IMG/VR virus record: IMGVR_UViG_3300027712_000036
Span: 1 to 57,125 of that record
Source: a virus
Direction: 5' to 3' (one strand)
Length of the DNA: 57,125 bases
In this document: positions 47,198 to 53,755 of the stretch, piece after piece
How the letters are laid out: the number at the start of each line of letters is the position of its first letter
Numbering within the stretch: position 1 is the stretch's first letter
Program-made: the position numbers and the translations under genes
Notes under the pieces: model-generated
What the model saw: only the letters and a program-made list of their open reading frames with translations
The model's database searches: none
Told to the model about the DNA's origin: nothing

Positions 47198-49224
47198 TAT
47201 GTAAACAGTTTACGTTTTTTATTATTAAACATTCCTCTCGATTCTGTAAATAGTGTGTTTTTCTTTTGTGATGCAAACATTGCTTTCACTCTATCATCTC
47301 CTGAACCACCTGCTCTTCCCATTATAGGATCCATCTTAAGTGCTTGAGCAATAGCTAGTTCTGCTGCTACAATTCTATCAAAGTTACCCTGATCATTATA
47401 TTGTATTATTTCTTCTAATAATGTAGGATCAAATATCTTATGTACACCTAATGTTTCTTTTATTATATTTCCTTCATCATCCTTTTCAATATGTACCACT
47501 TCTTCCATATACTTTTTAATACAATTGTGAAGATAGTCAATTATCTTCTGAGAACTTCTATGGACACCATATTCTCTTTTCACTGTTGTATTAGGAACCA
47601 CTTCCATAAGCCACTGTGGTTGTTTCTCAAGATAGTGAGCATCTCCTTTGGCCTTCATATATTCAATAAATGATATATCATCATTCTCACATAGTGTCCT
47701 TGCATTATAATACTTAATAAGAAATCTAGCTTGTTCTTCCCATGTTTCCTTCTTATCAGGTCTAGCTACATACGAAGCTACGAACATATCTTGATATTTC
47801 TCTCCTGTAAGATCGTGCATTCTTTTATAAACATAAACAGCTCCTAGAGAAGAACTATATGCAGACTTACCTTGTCTATAAGGATCCACTCCTGCAACAT
47901 ATAGTCCATATGTAGGATTGTCTATGGGAAATTCATATATAACAACAGGAGCATCCTTCATGTCACTATTCTTTAAAGGGAAGTTTGTTATAGGTCGTTT
48001 GTCTGTAAACTCATGACCTATTTTACCATCCTCATTGCTGAATAGAACAACAGGAGTTCCTGTTCTTTCTAATTGTGATAGTCTGTTCTTTTGTCTCTTA
48101 GCAGATTCTATATCAAAGATGTTTGTATCTTCATTCAGGAATATGTCATCCACTTCCTGAGGATAGTACATCTTCTCTTTTAAATAAGCAATCCTATCCC
48201 CTGCTTTTTTAAGTCTTTCTAGATTGGCATTTGTAATCTGTGTAGCTTTCTCTTCATCACTTACAAGCATACTTACATTATGAAGATCACTTTTAGTAGG
48301 TTGATTTAAATAGGCTCCAAGTGTACTTTCATTCTTGGCCTCCATTCTATACTTGTGAGAAATGAAAAGTCCATGCACACGTTTCTCATCCTTCTCATTG
48401 TTATATGTAAGGAAGTTAAAATTGTCCACGTCAAACATCAAGCTCTTTGCATCCATGAATTTCTTCATATCTCCACCTGTACCTGTAAGAATTGGAGAAC
48501 ATCCCCAACCAAATGGTGTAGTGAAACCTGGAACAGCAGCCTGTAATCCTCTTAAGAAATTCCCTTTACCTATCTCATCTATAATAAGCTTACGAGGTTT
48601 TGTACCTGCAATAGCCTCTTCATTATTACCCTCATCTAAGTTCCTGATAAGAATCTGTGAGAATGGTATTCTCTCTCCTGATTTAGTCTTTATACCTAGT
48701 GTCACTTGGTTCTTCCAGTTATCCTCTATCCTCTGCCACCTCCAAGCTTCTGGTAGGAAGTTGAGTCCTTTATCAATCTTATCTGTAATCAGTTTTATAT
48801 CTGGAGCATTTAGTCCTGCTATAATATTCTGAGAGTTTTCATCAAATGTAGCACCCCATGATATATAAGATGCTTCTATTACAGACTTTGCAAAACGTCT
48901 TATTCCTAATATAACTAGTCCTCGTTTCTCCTGTTGAGCCCTATCAATTTCATTTGTAACCACCCATTCATTATCTCTGAGGAATGGATTGGCATATTTC
49001 TGAGAGATGCGTCCTCTATCATCTATAATATCAACCTCTGTATGCCAGATGTTTAAGTGCCAATAGAGAAAGGGGTTAATATAAACCCCATTCATCATAG
49101 CTCCATTTAAACACAGCTCTTTATGAAAATCAAAGAATGCCTTATGTTCATCACTTTCCTTATCAGGAATACGTTTCTGATTTATAAACCAATCTTTATA
49201 ATCTATACTTTGTAGTTCAATCAT
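47197..49224 (-). CDS. Terminase large subunit (675 aa)
   Basis: The ATPase is shown by GIRRFAKS at 107-114 (variant Walker A), LIIDE at 213-217 (Walker B) and TGTG at 247-250 (coupling motif). The RNase H-like nuclease shows D447 (VAGVDPYRQGK), E513 (CENDD) and D616 (NFDRIVAAE) as the acidic metal-binding set. Length fits crAss TerL. The product docks on the portal, pumps DNA into the head and cuts it. The gene overlaps the small upstream gene by four bases (ATGA) and the portal start by one. High confidence. Confidence 0.95.
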   Translation of the reverse strand: MIELQSIDYKDWFINQKRIPDKESDEHKAFFDFHKELCLNGAMMNGVYINPFLYWHLNIWHTEVDIIDDRGRISQKYANPFLRDNEWVVTNEIDRAQQEKRGLVILGIRRFAKSVIEASYISWGATFDENSQNIIAGLNAPDIKLITDKIDKGLNFLPEAWRWQRIEDNWKNQVTLGIKTKSGERIPFSQILIRNLDEGNNEEAIAGTKPRKLIIDEIGKGNFLRGLQAAVPGFTTPFGWGCSPILTGTGGDMKKFMDAKSLMFDVDNFNFLTYNNEKDEKRVHGLFISHKYRMEAKNESTLGAYLNQPTKSDLHNVSMLVSDEEKATQITNANLERLKKAGDRIAYLKEKMYYPQEVDDIFLNEDTNIFDIESAKRQKNRLSQLERTGTPVVLFSNEDGKIGHEFTDKRPITNFPLKNSDMKDAPVVIYEFPIDNPTYGLYVAGVDPYRQGKSAYSSSLGAVYVYKRMHDLTGEKYQDMFVASYVARPDKKETWEEQARFLIKYYNARTLCENDDISFIEYMKAKGDAHYLEKQPQWLMEVVPNTTVKREYGVHRSSQKIIDYLHNCIKKYMEEVVHIEKDDEGNIIKETLGVHKIFDPTLLEEIIQYNDQGNFDRIVAAELAIAQALKMDPIMGRAGGSGDDRVKAMFASQKKNTLFTESRGMFNNKKRKLFT

Positions 49225-49553
49225 TTTCTATTTTTAAGGAAGTCTTCAGCCATAGAGCTAAGTTCTCCCTTGCCTCTCACTTCCACCTTACTCTCTTCTA
49301 TTGTTCTAAGCTTCTCCACCACTTCCACTAGTGCAAGATAGTTCTTCATTGTCTCTTGAACAAATTTTCCTTGAGCTTCTATAGAGGCAATCACCATTGG
49401 TAACATTCCTCCTTTAGCTGTAGGCTTCCATTCAATCCTATCCTTCAGTTCATGAAGTGGATTGGCATTAACATATGCTTTCCAGGATGTAAGCTGTTGC
49501 TCTGCCCAGTCTAGCTCTGTATTAATGTATGTAGTTTTTTTTATCGTTGCCAT
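49221..49553 (-). CDS. Small protein before TerL, candidate small terminase subunit (110 aa)
   Basis: MATIKKTTYINTELDWAEQQ, then mostly helical, with a coiled-coil C-terminal half (ETMKNYLALVEVVEKLRTIE) and a basic end. It lies directly before TerL with a four-base start/stop overlap, the usual place of the small terminase subunit, and size and helical content would fit. No helix-turn-helix is obvious, so the assignment is by position only; a conserved accessory protein is equally possible. Confidence 0.45.
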   Translation of the reverse strand: MATIKKTTYINTELDWAEQQLTSWKAYVNANPLHELKDRIEWKPTAKGGMLPMVIASIEAQGKFVQETMKNYLALVEVVEKLRTIEESKVEVRGKGELSSMAEDFLKNRK

Positions 49554-49554
49554 A

Positions 49555-49941
49555 TTAACATTTCCATTTTCTGAGACTCTTATTAATTCTACTATTTGGA
49601 TCGTTAGCTGTCTTGGATGATGTGAGTTTCTTTTTCATACCACTCATCCTAGCACAGAATGATCTTTTCCTAGGACCACCTCCTGGTTGTGGAGGTTTAA
49701 TATTATGTCCTTCAGCTTTTAATGATGCTCTACCTTTTGCATTCAATCCACCAGAAGGGCTCTTACCTTCTGCTCTTTGCCATGCACCTGTTCTAGCTTT
49801 CTTTATTTTCTTTTCCTGCTTAAGCATTTCAGCTGTGGGCTTTTTACCAGAACCTTTATTAGCTCTGATATTATCCCAAAGTCCTCTTTGTGAATAAGAA
49901 CCATCAGCTCTTTTAATCATTTGTTTCTTAATAGTCGCCAT
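49555..49941 (-). CDS. Basic conserved phage protein, DUF6321-like (128 aa)
   Basis: The core SPSGGLNAKGRASLKAEG, KPPQPGGGPRKRSFCARMSG and NDPNSRINKSLRKWKC is a conserved, Gly/Lys/Arg-rich pattern of phage proteins near packaging genes (I associate it with DUF6321, from memory). The protein is strongly basic, has no hydrophobic segments and may bind nucleic acid or the virion interior. The stop is one base before the start of the next gene, and its own start overlaps the upstream gene by 14 bases. Function not established. Confidence 0.7.
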   Translation of the reverse strand: MATIKKQMIKRADGSYSQRGLWDNIRANKGSGKKPTAEMLKQEKKIKKARTGAWQRAEGKSPSGGLNAKGRASLKAEGHNIKPPQPGGGPRKRSFCARMSGMKKKLTSSKTANDPNSRINKSLRKWKC

Positions 49942-50215
49942 TATCTTCTTCTTTTAATATGTTATCAAGATCCATTCCTTGTTTAATAATTTCATCTATT
50001 TCAAAATCATCTGTATGTGGAACATCCATTTCAAGTTGGTTCTTATACTTAGTTATAGCAAACAATAGTTCTTTGTCTGTTATTCCCCATACATCTCCAT
50101 ATTCATCAAGAGATGTTGCAAGGTGTCTACCCATGTTATATTGTGGATAGAGAGATTGTAGTTCCTGTAAAATCTGTAATACTTGGTTGTAGTGGTTTAT
50201 TTTTTTCATAATCAT
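49928..50215 (-). CDS. Small acidic hypothetical protein (95 aa)
   Basis: MIMKKINHYNQVLQILQELQ, GRHLATSLDEYGDVWGITDK and an acidic C-terminus (EEDNGDY). Helical, soluble. The GRHLATSLDEYGDVWG segment looks conserved but I cannot assign it. Possible starts are Met1 or Met3. It lies in the tight cluster of small genes upstream of TerL, so it may serve packaging or regulation. Confidence 0.6.
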   Translation of the reverse strand: MIMKKINHYNQVLQILQELQSLYPQYNMGRHLATSLDEYGDVWGITDKELLFAITKYKNQLEMDVPHTDDFEIDEIIKQGMDLDNILKEEDNGDY

Positions 50216-50221
50216 AATTCT

Positions 50222-50401
50222 TTATAACAAAATACCACTACTAGATGCTGTAAGTTTTACTAAGCTTGGCTTAATCACATTGGTGAGCAAATGCTGTATT
50301 TGTTCATTTGCTATTTTCTGTGTGTCTTCTGAGATTCCTGGTGTTGCACATAAGGCTGCCATTTTCTCAATTACAATAAATGCTTCTACTGATGGGTTCA
50401 T
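50222..50401 (-). CDS. Small hypothetical protein (59 aa)
   Basis: The frame starts MNPSVEAFIVIEKMAALCAT and ends VKLTASSSGILL before TAA. It fills the gap between two operon genes exactly: it overlaps the upstream stop by four bases (ATGA) and ends six bases before the next start. Packing of this kind argues for a real gene. It is helical with a Ser-rich end; function unknown. Confidence 0.6.
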   Translation of the reverse strand: MNPSVEAFIVIEKMAALCATPGISEDTQKIANEQIQHLLTNVIKPSLVKLTASSSGILL

Positions 50402-50673
50402 GTTAGTTGGTTTAAGTCATCATCTGACAGTTTAATATCTTTTTTAAATTCTTTTTCTTCATTATCTAGAATGTCATCTAGTTCTTCCTCAAAATTACTC
50501 ATCATCTCTTCAGACATATAATCTCTATTGTACATGATTCCTATTACATCCTGTTCTGCATCTGGAGTTCCCACAATGTCAATGTATTCCACACCAAAGT
50601 GATACAGATCAAGAAGTGTGTCAAGGAACACCTTCAGGGGAATCTTATGCAGTCTCACTTCATTCTTTTTCAT
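50398..50673 (-). CDS. Small acidic conserved hypothetical protein (91 aa)
   Basis: MKKNEVRLHKIPLKVFLDTL, DLYHFGVEYIDIVGTPDAEQ, then an acidic helical end (EEELDDILDNEEKEFKKD). The first half alternates strands and helices; the GTPDAEQDVIGI segment suggests a small folded domain. Overlaps of 14 bases upstream and four downstream place it in the operon. I do not recognise a function. Confidence 0.65.
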   Translation of the reverse strand: MKKNEVRLHKIPLKVFLDTLLDLYHFGVEYIDIVGTPDAEQDVIGIMYNRDYMSEEMMSNFEEELDDILDNEEKEFKKDIKLSDDDLNQLT

Positions 50674-50956
50674 TAATCATTTTTTTAAATTGTTCTTCCT
50701 CCTCATCTGTCAATATAGCCTTCCACTTATCTAATGGACAGCTACAAGAAAGACATTTAGTTTTAGCTGCCAGTGTACATCCACAATTTGTACAATGATT
50801 GTCTGGTCTTGCTGTCTTATGCCACCTAGAATGATGGGGACAATTAAGACATATATTAATCCTTTCTTCACCTGTTGCTTTAATCAAATCTTTTAAATGA
50901 GCAGGGGGAACAATGTTATTTCTCCAGCCCTCATAAATCTGGGAAAAGTTAATCAT
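50660..50956 (-). CDS. Zinc-ribbon protein (98 aa)
   Basis: Three Cys clusters at 36/39 (ICLNCP), 55/58/60 (CTNCGC) and 68/71/73 (CLSCSCPLDKW) can build two zinc sites. This small protein type is common in phages (T4-like and Bacteroidota phages) and often annotated as a rubredoxin-like or zinc-ribbon protein. A nucleic-acid or protein-binding role is likely but not shown. It overlaps both neighbouring genes, so it is co-translated with the IHF/HU-like gene. Confidence 0.7.
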   Translation of the reverse strand: MINFSQIYEGWRNNIVPPAHLKDLIKATGEERINICLNCPHHSRWHKTARPDNHCTNCGCTLAAKTKCLSCSCPLDKWKAILTDEEEEQFKKMINEKE

Positions 50957-51296
50957 GAATTCTCTGTTTTAATGTTTCAATATCTATTTCATTATTGTTC
51001 CACTTATTCTGTGCAGAGATTCTTTTCTGTTCAGAGGTTTCAGGATTGTCAATAACATTCTGAAAAAAAGCTCTCTTTGAAAGCAATGTCTCCATCCTCT
51101 TAACAGCCTTCTTGTGGTTGAAGAAAAACTTTCCAAACCCACTTATTTCTATAGAATCATTTACACGAAGGGCATCATTGGCAGAACTAAACTGGTGAGC
51201 TACAACAGTGTCAACCACCTTTTCATTCACCATCAACTTCACTGCCAGTTTCCTAACAAGATAGTCTCTCATTGAAAGACTCTGTGGCTTATCCAT
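50949..51296 (-). CDS. IHF/HU-like DNA-bending protein (115 aa)
   Basis: The pattern of the HU/IHF family is visible: an N-terminal helical pair (SMRDYLVRKLAVKLMVNEKV), then VNDSIEISGFGKFFFNHKKA covering the beta sheet with the GFGKF signature, followed by a non-typical C-terminal extension. IHF-like genes are a hallmark of crAss-like phages. It could fold DNA for packaging or regulate transcription at the nearby divergent region. Overlaps of eight bases with both neighbours. Fairly confident for the family. Confidence 0.75.
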   Translation of the reverse strand: MDKPQSLSMRDYLVRKLAVKLMVNEKVVDTVVAHQFSSANDALRVNDSIEISGFGKFFFNHKKAVKRMETLLSKRAFFQNVIDNPETSEQKRISAQNKWNNNEIDIETLKQRIHD

Positions 51297-51630
51297 GTAT
51301 CAGTTTTATTTCTAATGTAACGTCTTTCTCAAAGGGAAGAATAATCATTGGATTCACCTTCACCTTTGTTCCATCCTTAATAAGAATGTTCACCCTCTTG
51401 AGCTTGGAAATTATGTTATTAATCGTAGGACTTGTACTTCCATACCTATCACAAAACTCCTGTCTAATGTTAGAATAGGAAATGTTTCCCTTAATAGCTG
51501 TAAATGCTACAAGCTGTATTTCCCTATGTGTCAGCTTAAGAGAATTAACAGCTGAGAGAATAGAATAATACTTCTCTGCTAGAGAAAAACTATCCTCTGA
51601 TGAATTCTTAAGCTTCTGTAACATTGCCAT
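51289..51630 (-). CDS. Winged-helix DNA-binding protein, likely regulator (113 aa)
   Basis: Residues 35-85 (LTHREIQLVAFTAIKGNISY, SNIRQEFCDRYGSTSPTINN, IISKLKRVNILI) fit a helix-turn-helix with wing; the C-terminus is beta-rich (VKVNPMIILPFEKDVTLEIK). It is the first gene after a good host-type promoter and heads the operon that runs into packaging genes, a natural place for a late-gene regulator. Target not known. Confidence 0.7.
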   Translation of the reverse strand: MAMLQKLKNSSEDSFSLAEKYYSILSAVNSLKLTHREIQLVAFTAIKGNISYSNIRQEFCDRYGSTSPTINNIISKLKRVNILIKDGTKVKVNPMIILPFEKDVTLEIKLIHG

Positions 51631-51649
51631 AACTCTTATTTAGTTGATG

Positions 51650-51680
51650 TAAAGATAGCACAATATCATACAATGTCAAA
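51650..51680 (-). promoter_or_regulatory. Bacteroidota-type promoter heading the late operon
   Basis: Minus strand: TTTG (51680-51677), exactly 19 bases, TATCTTTA (51657-51650), 20 bases before the ATG of the winged-helix gene. It is one of the best matches in the window to TTTG-N19-21-TAnnTTTG, with only the last base differing, and shares its -7 box with the promoter at 33528. Confidence 0.6.
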
Positions 51681-51712
51681 TACAAACATTAAATCTATTG
51701 CTATATTATGCA

Positions 51713-51961
51713 TCAAATCTTTTTTATAAAGATGAACACAACATTAATAAAGAACAACCCTATAACAAAACATTCTTCCAATATCTCTTTCCCTTCTTCA
51801 TCTATACCTTCCTGACCATTAAAAGACATACCAAGATCAAAATATGGATGACCATAAGATTTAATCTCTAAAGATATTTCCAACTCATCAAATCCTATAA
51901 ACCCACAAACCATAGACATTACAATCAAAAAACTAACAATAAAAACAATTGAAACAACCAT
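51713..51961 (-). CDS. Small membrane protein (82 aa)
   Basis: An N-terminal hydrophobic helix (VVSIVFIVSFLIVMSMVCGF) and a C-terminal one (CFVIGLFFINVVFIFIKKI) flank an acidic middle region (ELEISLEIKSYGHPYFDLGM). It would be a two-pass inner-membrane protein. It lies first on the minus strand at the divergent region and has its own consensus promoter about 65 bases upstream. Role unknown; early interference with the host envelope or immunity to superinfection are possibilities only. Confidence 0.65.
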   Translation of the reverse strand: MVVSIVFIVSFLIVMSMVCGFIGFDELEISLEIKSYGHPYFDLGMSFNGQEGIDEEGKEILEECFVIGLFFINVVFIFIKKI

Positions 51962-52025
51962 AACAATATATATTTACACATTTGATATTCAGGAACAATT
52001 AATTCTTAACCCACCCACATCTCCC

Positions 52026-52058
52026 CAAAGTTACAAACTATATATAATACAAACCAAA
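52026..52058 (-). promoter_or_regulatory. Consensus Bacteroidota promoter before the small membrane protein
   Basis: Minus strand: TTTG (52058-52055), 21 bases, TAACTTTG (52033-52026): both boxes match the primary sigma consensus fully. Predicted transcripts would start near 52019 and have a leader of about 58 bases. As the best host-type promoter here it may be active early, before phage polymerase acts. Confidence 0.65.
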
Positions 52059-52132
52059 TCTTTTTTCAAATATATGTTCCACATGAAACACATCCCCATA
52101 CATTTTCTAAAATTTTATATAGCCCCCCTCCC

Positions 52133-52160
52133 TTGACATACAAAAAATATTTTATATTGA
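52133..52160 (+). promoter_or_regulatory. Possible rightward promoter before the plus-strand block
   Basis: TTGACA at 52133-52138 followed 16 bases later by TATTGA (52155-52160). It resembles a sigma70-type -35 with a weak -10, and the Bacteroidota -7 match is poor. It is the only candidate upstream of the first plus-strand gene; virion RNA polymerase may use another signal here. Confidence 0.3.
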
Positions 52161-52161
52161 T

Positions 52162-52238
52162 GTGAGAAGAGCCTACTCCATCTCAAAGACCCAGCCACAA
52201 ATTGAGCGGTGGGGATATCCTCCTGTAGTCACTTGCTC
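52162..52238 (+). ncRNA. Structured leader RNA candidate before the 132-aa gene
   Basis: GTGA plus CTAC (52162-52165, 52173-52176) pair with GTAG plus TCAC (52225-52232), and CTCAA (52182-52186) pairs with TTGAG (52202-52206). An alternative is TGAGA/TCTCA (52163-52167, 52181-52185). It contains GAGCCT, CCAGCCAC and GCGGTGGGG, words also seen in the two RNA regions further right. Not a tRNA. Structure is plausible but less certain than the one at 53243. Confidence 0.4.
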
Positions 52239-52265
52239 GAATCATTATTTAAACGAACATTTTTT

Positions 52266-52664
52266 ATGAACACATTAGTTATTACTGGTGGAGCATTCAC
52301 CAAAGAGAAGAATTTTAGCGGTTACACACCATCTGGCAAACGTGTGCACATCTTTGCAAAGCAGATGAGTGGAGCAGGATTTACGAAGGATGCTGATGTC
52401 ATCTTTCCATTGTTTGTCACAGCAGAAGAACGCACTTATACTGCTTCCAAAGATGCGAACGGTAAAGTGATACCATTTGCTGATGGCTCAACAACTATGA
52501 CCAGATTGACTGCTGGTGCTTTGTTCACTACCAAAGCGAAGCTTATTGAAGCACACGTTCTTGAAGCATCGATTGATGGAGAATTATCTCATCACGTTAG
52601 CCAAGCGGTTTCTCAATACAGCATCACAGGTGCAAGTGTTGCTCAACTGGAAGAACTTGCTTAA
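52266..52664 (+). CDS. First plus-strand gene, unknown protein (132 aa)
   Basis: I chose the ATG at 52266 (MNTLVITGGAFTKEKNFSGY); a longer frame from a GTG at 52209 would run through the structured leader. The protein has short strands and Gly/Thr turns early (TPSGKRVHIFAKQMSGAGF) and an Ala-rich C-terminus (VSQAVSQYSITGASVAQLEE), consistent with a compact beta fold such as an OB-like domain, though no family is recognised. Codon choice is clearly richer in G and C than in neighbours (GCG, CGT, GGC are used), which may indicate high expression or recent acquisition. It ends eight bases before a strong terminator, so it is a single-gene unit at the divergent region. Confidence 0.7.
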   Translation: MNTLVITGGAFTKEKNFSGYTPSGKRVHIFAKQMSGAGFTKDADVIFPLFVTAEERTYTASKDANGKVIPFADGSTTMTRLTAGALFTTKAKLIEAHVLEASIDGELSHHVSQAVSQYSITGASVAQLEELA

Positions 52665-52671
52665 GAACTTT

Positions 52672-52700
52672 GGGGATTACCAACTGGTAGTCCCCATTTT
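52672..52700 (+). terminator. Strong terminator after the 132-aa gene
   Basis: GGGGATTACC pairs with GGTAGTCCCC (one T-G pair) around the loop AACT (52672-52695), followed by ATTTT. A classic intrinsic terminator. Confidence 0.8.
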
Positions 52701-52704
52701 CTAT

Positions 52705-52793
52705 CACCATTATATATATAAGGGTGGGTAATGATGCATTATTACGTAGGGTGGGGAATATTATTGCACCAATGTTGGACACAAATGAGGTGC
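52705..52793 (+). other. Intergenic hairpins and palindrome before the 87-aa gene
   Basis: CACC-TTATA/TATAA-GGTG hairpin (52705-52726), an 18-bp near-perfect palindrome GTAATGATGCATTATTAC (52728-52745), and GCACC/GGTGC (52766-52770 with 52789-52793). The palindrome could be an operator. The words AAGGGTGGG and TAGGGTGGGG repeat 27 bases apart. The remainder of the gap to 52923 holds only AT-rich sequence with TAGTTTTA and CACACA words. Confidence 0.4.
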
Positions 52794-52923
52794 TGTGGAT
52801 TCACATTTCCTTGAGAACCAACAAAATACAATAACAATAAACCAATTTTTAAAACATAGATATAGCATTAAGTTATAGTTTTACATACACACATAAAAAA
52901 GAGTTTGTCCTCTATAAAAGATA

Positions 52924-53187
52924 ATGTTTATTATGAATAGTATTAAAGTTATAGGAAAGATTACACTTCCTGATGCTCCTAAAAAGCACAAATGTGTATG
53001 TCATGATTGTGGTAATGTATTAGATGATTCTTGTGGTGATCCAAGACATAAAGTTGTTACAGGTTGGACTGATGGTAGGAAAGAAGAGAGAATGATATGT
53101 GATTATTGTGCTGATGAGCAGTTTGGAGACTATGAACCATGTAGTATATTTGATGGTACACCAGATTGGATGAGATATTGTTATTAA
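52924..53187 (+). CDS. Zinc-finger-like small protein (87 aa)
   Basis: Cys at 24, 26 and 29 (CVCHDCG), 37, 59 and 62 (ICDYCADE) can bind one zinc ion or more. The rest is polar, with an acidic end (GDYEPCSIFDGTPDWMRYCY). Start at 52924 or at the second ATG (52933). It is flanked by its own structured leader region and terminator, so it is expressed alone. It may bind DNA or RNA or a host protein; no family recognised. Confidence 0.6.
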   Translation: MFIMNSIKVIGKITLPDAPKKHKCVCHDCGNVLDDSCGDPRHKVVTGWTDGRKEERMICDYCADEQFGDYEPCSIFDGTPDWMRYCY

Positions 53188-53210
53188 GGACTATTATAGT
53201 CCTTTTGTTT
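53186..53210 (+). terminator. Terminator after the 87-aa gene
   Basis: AAGGACTA/TAGTCCTT, an 8-bp perfect stem with loop TTA (53186-53204), then TTGTTT. It overlaps the stop codon. Confidence 0.75.
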
Positions 53211-53242
53211 AATGCACCAATTCCACGCAGATATATATAAAA

Positions 53243-53393
53243 CTGCACTGATTAATAAGTAGAGCCTTGCAGCCAATGATGTGTTGAAACACACATCTCT
53301 TTAATCAGTTTCCCAAGGGTGGACAGATGTAGTAGACAAATTGCTGTGAACTTCTGAATGTTAATCACGTCAATCTATTACATCTGAGTGCAG
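53243..53393 (+). ncRNA. Highly structured intergenic RNA with pseudoknot (candidate new ncRNA)
   Basis: P1 is CTGCACT (53243-53249) with AGTGCAG (53387-53393). P2 is GATTAA (53250-53255) with TTAATC (53301-53306). P3 inside P2 is GATGTGT/ACACATC (53278-53284, 53291-53297), loop TGAAAC. P4 is CAGATGTAGTAGA (53324-53336) with TCTATTACATCTG (53374-53386), 13 bp with one G-U. P4 is extended by TTGCTGTGA/TCACGTCAA (53341-53349, 53365-53373; one mismatch). CCTTG (53265-53269) can pair with CAAGG (53314-53318) as a pseudoknot. P4 ends exactly where the P1 strand begins. No frame longer than a few codons crosses it. It lies after a terminator and before the 62-aa gene. Confidence 0.7.
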
Positions 53394-53404
53394 AGGGAAC
53401 ATTA

Positions 53405-53422
53405 TTATTCACACACATTAAA
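53405..53422 (+). promoter_or_regulatory. Shared 5'-UTR box, copy 1
   Basis: TTATTCACACACATTAAA, ending nine bases before the ATG at 53432. It is nearly identical to copy 2 at 53756-53773, with the same spacing. No Shine-Dalgarno sequence is present, as usual in Bacteroidota; the box may support translation or mark RNA processing. Confidence 0.5.
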
Positions 53423-53431
53423 AACAAGTTT

Positions 53432-53620
53432 ATGGAAAGTATTAAACAAATGGTAGAATTAAAGAATATACTATCAGAAGTAAAAGAACTTAGACTTAAA
53501 AGGTATATACAAGATTTGGATGAGGTGTATAATAAACTTAATTCTCTTGTTAGAGATGAATTGGATACATCTTTAGAACAATTCTTAGTTGATTATTACG
53601 AGCTTAAGAAAAATAGCTAG
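53432..53620 (+). CDS. Small helical hypothetical protein (62 aa)
   Basis: MESIKQMVELKNILSEVKEL is followed by KRYIQDLDEVYNKLNSLVRD and DYYELKKNS. It is almost all helix with heptad-like Leu/Ile spacing, so probably a coiled-coil dimer. It ends in TAG. It lies between two structured RNA regions and shares its 5'-UTR box with the following gene. Function unknown. Confidence 0.65.
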   Translation: MESIKQMVELKNILSEVKELRLKRYIQDLDEVYNKLNSLVRDELDTSLEQFLVDYYELKKNS

Positions 53621-53621
53621 C

Positions 53622-53750
53622 ACAGTGTAGGACAAAAGTCTTGTCATAGTCTTACATTGTTTAACACCCAGCCACTGTAAGGTCAAAGACCTGGTGTGGA
53701 GATAAGAGCTTCAACCTGCTAAACGGTGGGAGAGGGTACCCAAGCCTCTC
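53622..53750 (+). ncRNA. Structured leader RNA candidate before the 99-aa gene, ending in an attenuator-like hairpin
   Basis: Stems: ACAGTGTA/TACATTGT (53622-53629, 53653-53660, one G-U) enclosing GACAA/TTGTC (53631-53635, 53641-53645); ACACC/GGTGT (53664-53668, 53693-53697) enclosing AGGTC/GACCT (53680-53684, 53688-53692); and GAGAGG/CCTCTC (53730-53735, 53745-53750) followed by AATTTTTATT. It shares CCCAGCCAC and CGGTGGGA words with the leader at 52162. The last hairpin could stop transcription before the gene. Confidence 0.5.
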
Positions 53751-53755
53751 AATTT

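Noticed and set aside
52005-52132. G-quadruplex from the G-runs on the minus strand (complements of CCCACCCAC..CCCC and CCCCCCTCCC)
   Set aside because: Only three close G-runs occur together; the next run is too far away for a compact quadruplex.
52209-52265. GTG start giving a 151-aa version of the first plus-strand protein
   Set aside because: The extra N-terminus would translate the structured leader; the ATG at 52266 gives a natural start and the composition changes there.
52731-52814. 27-codon frame beginning MMHYYVGWGI
   Set aside because: It crosses the palindrome and hairpin region, is very short, and has no supporting spacing or similarity.
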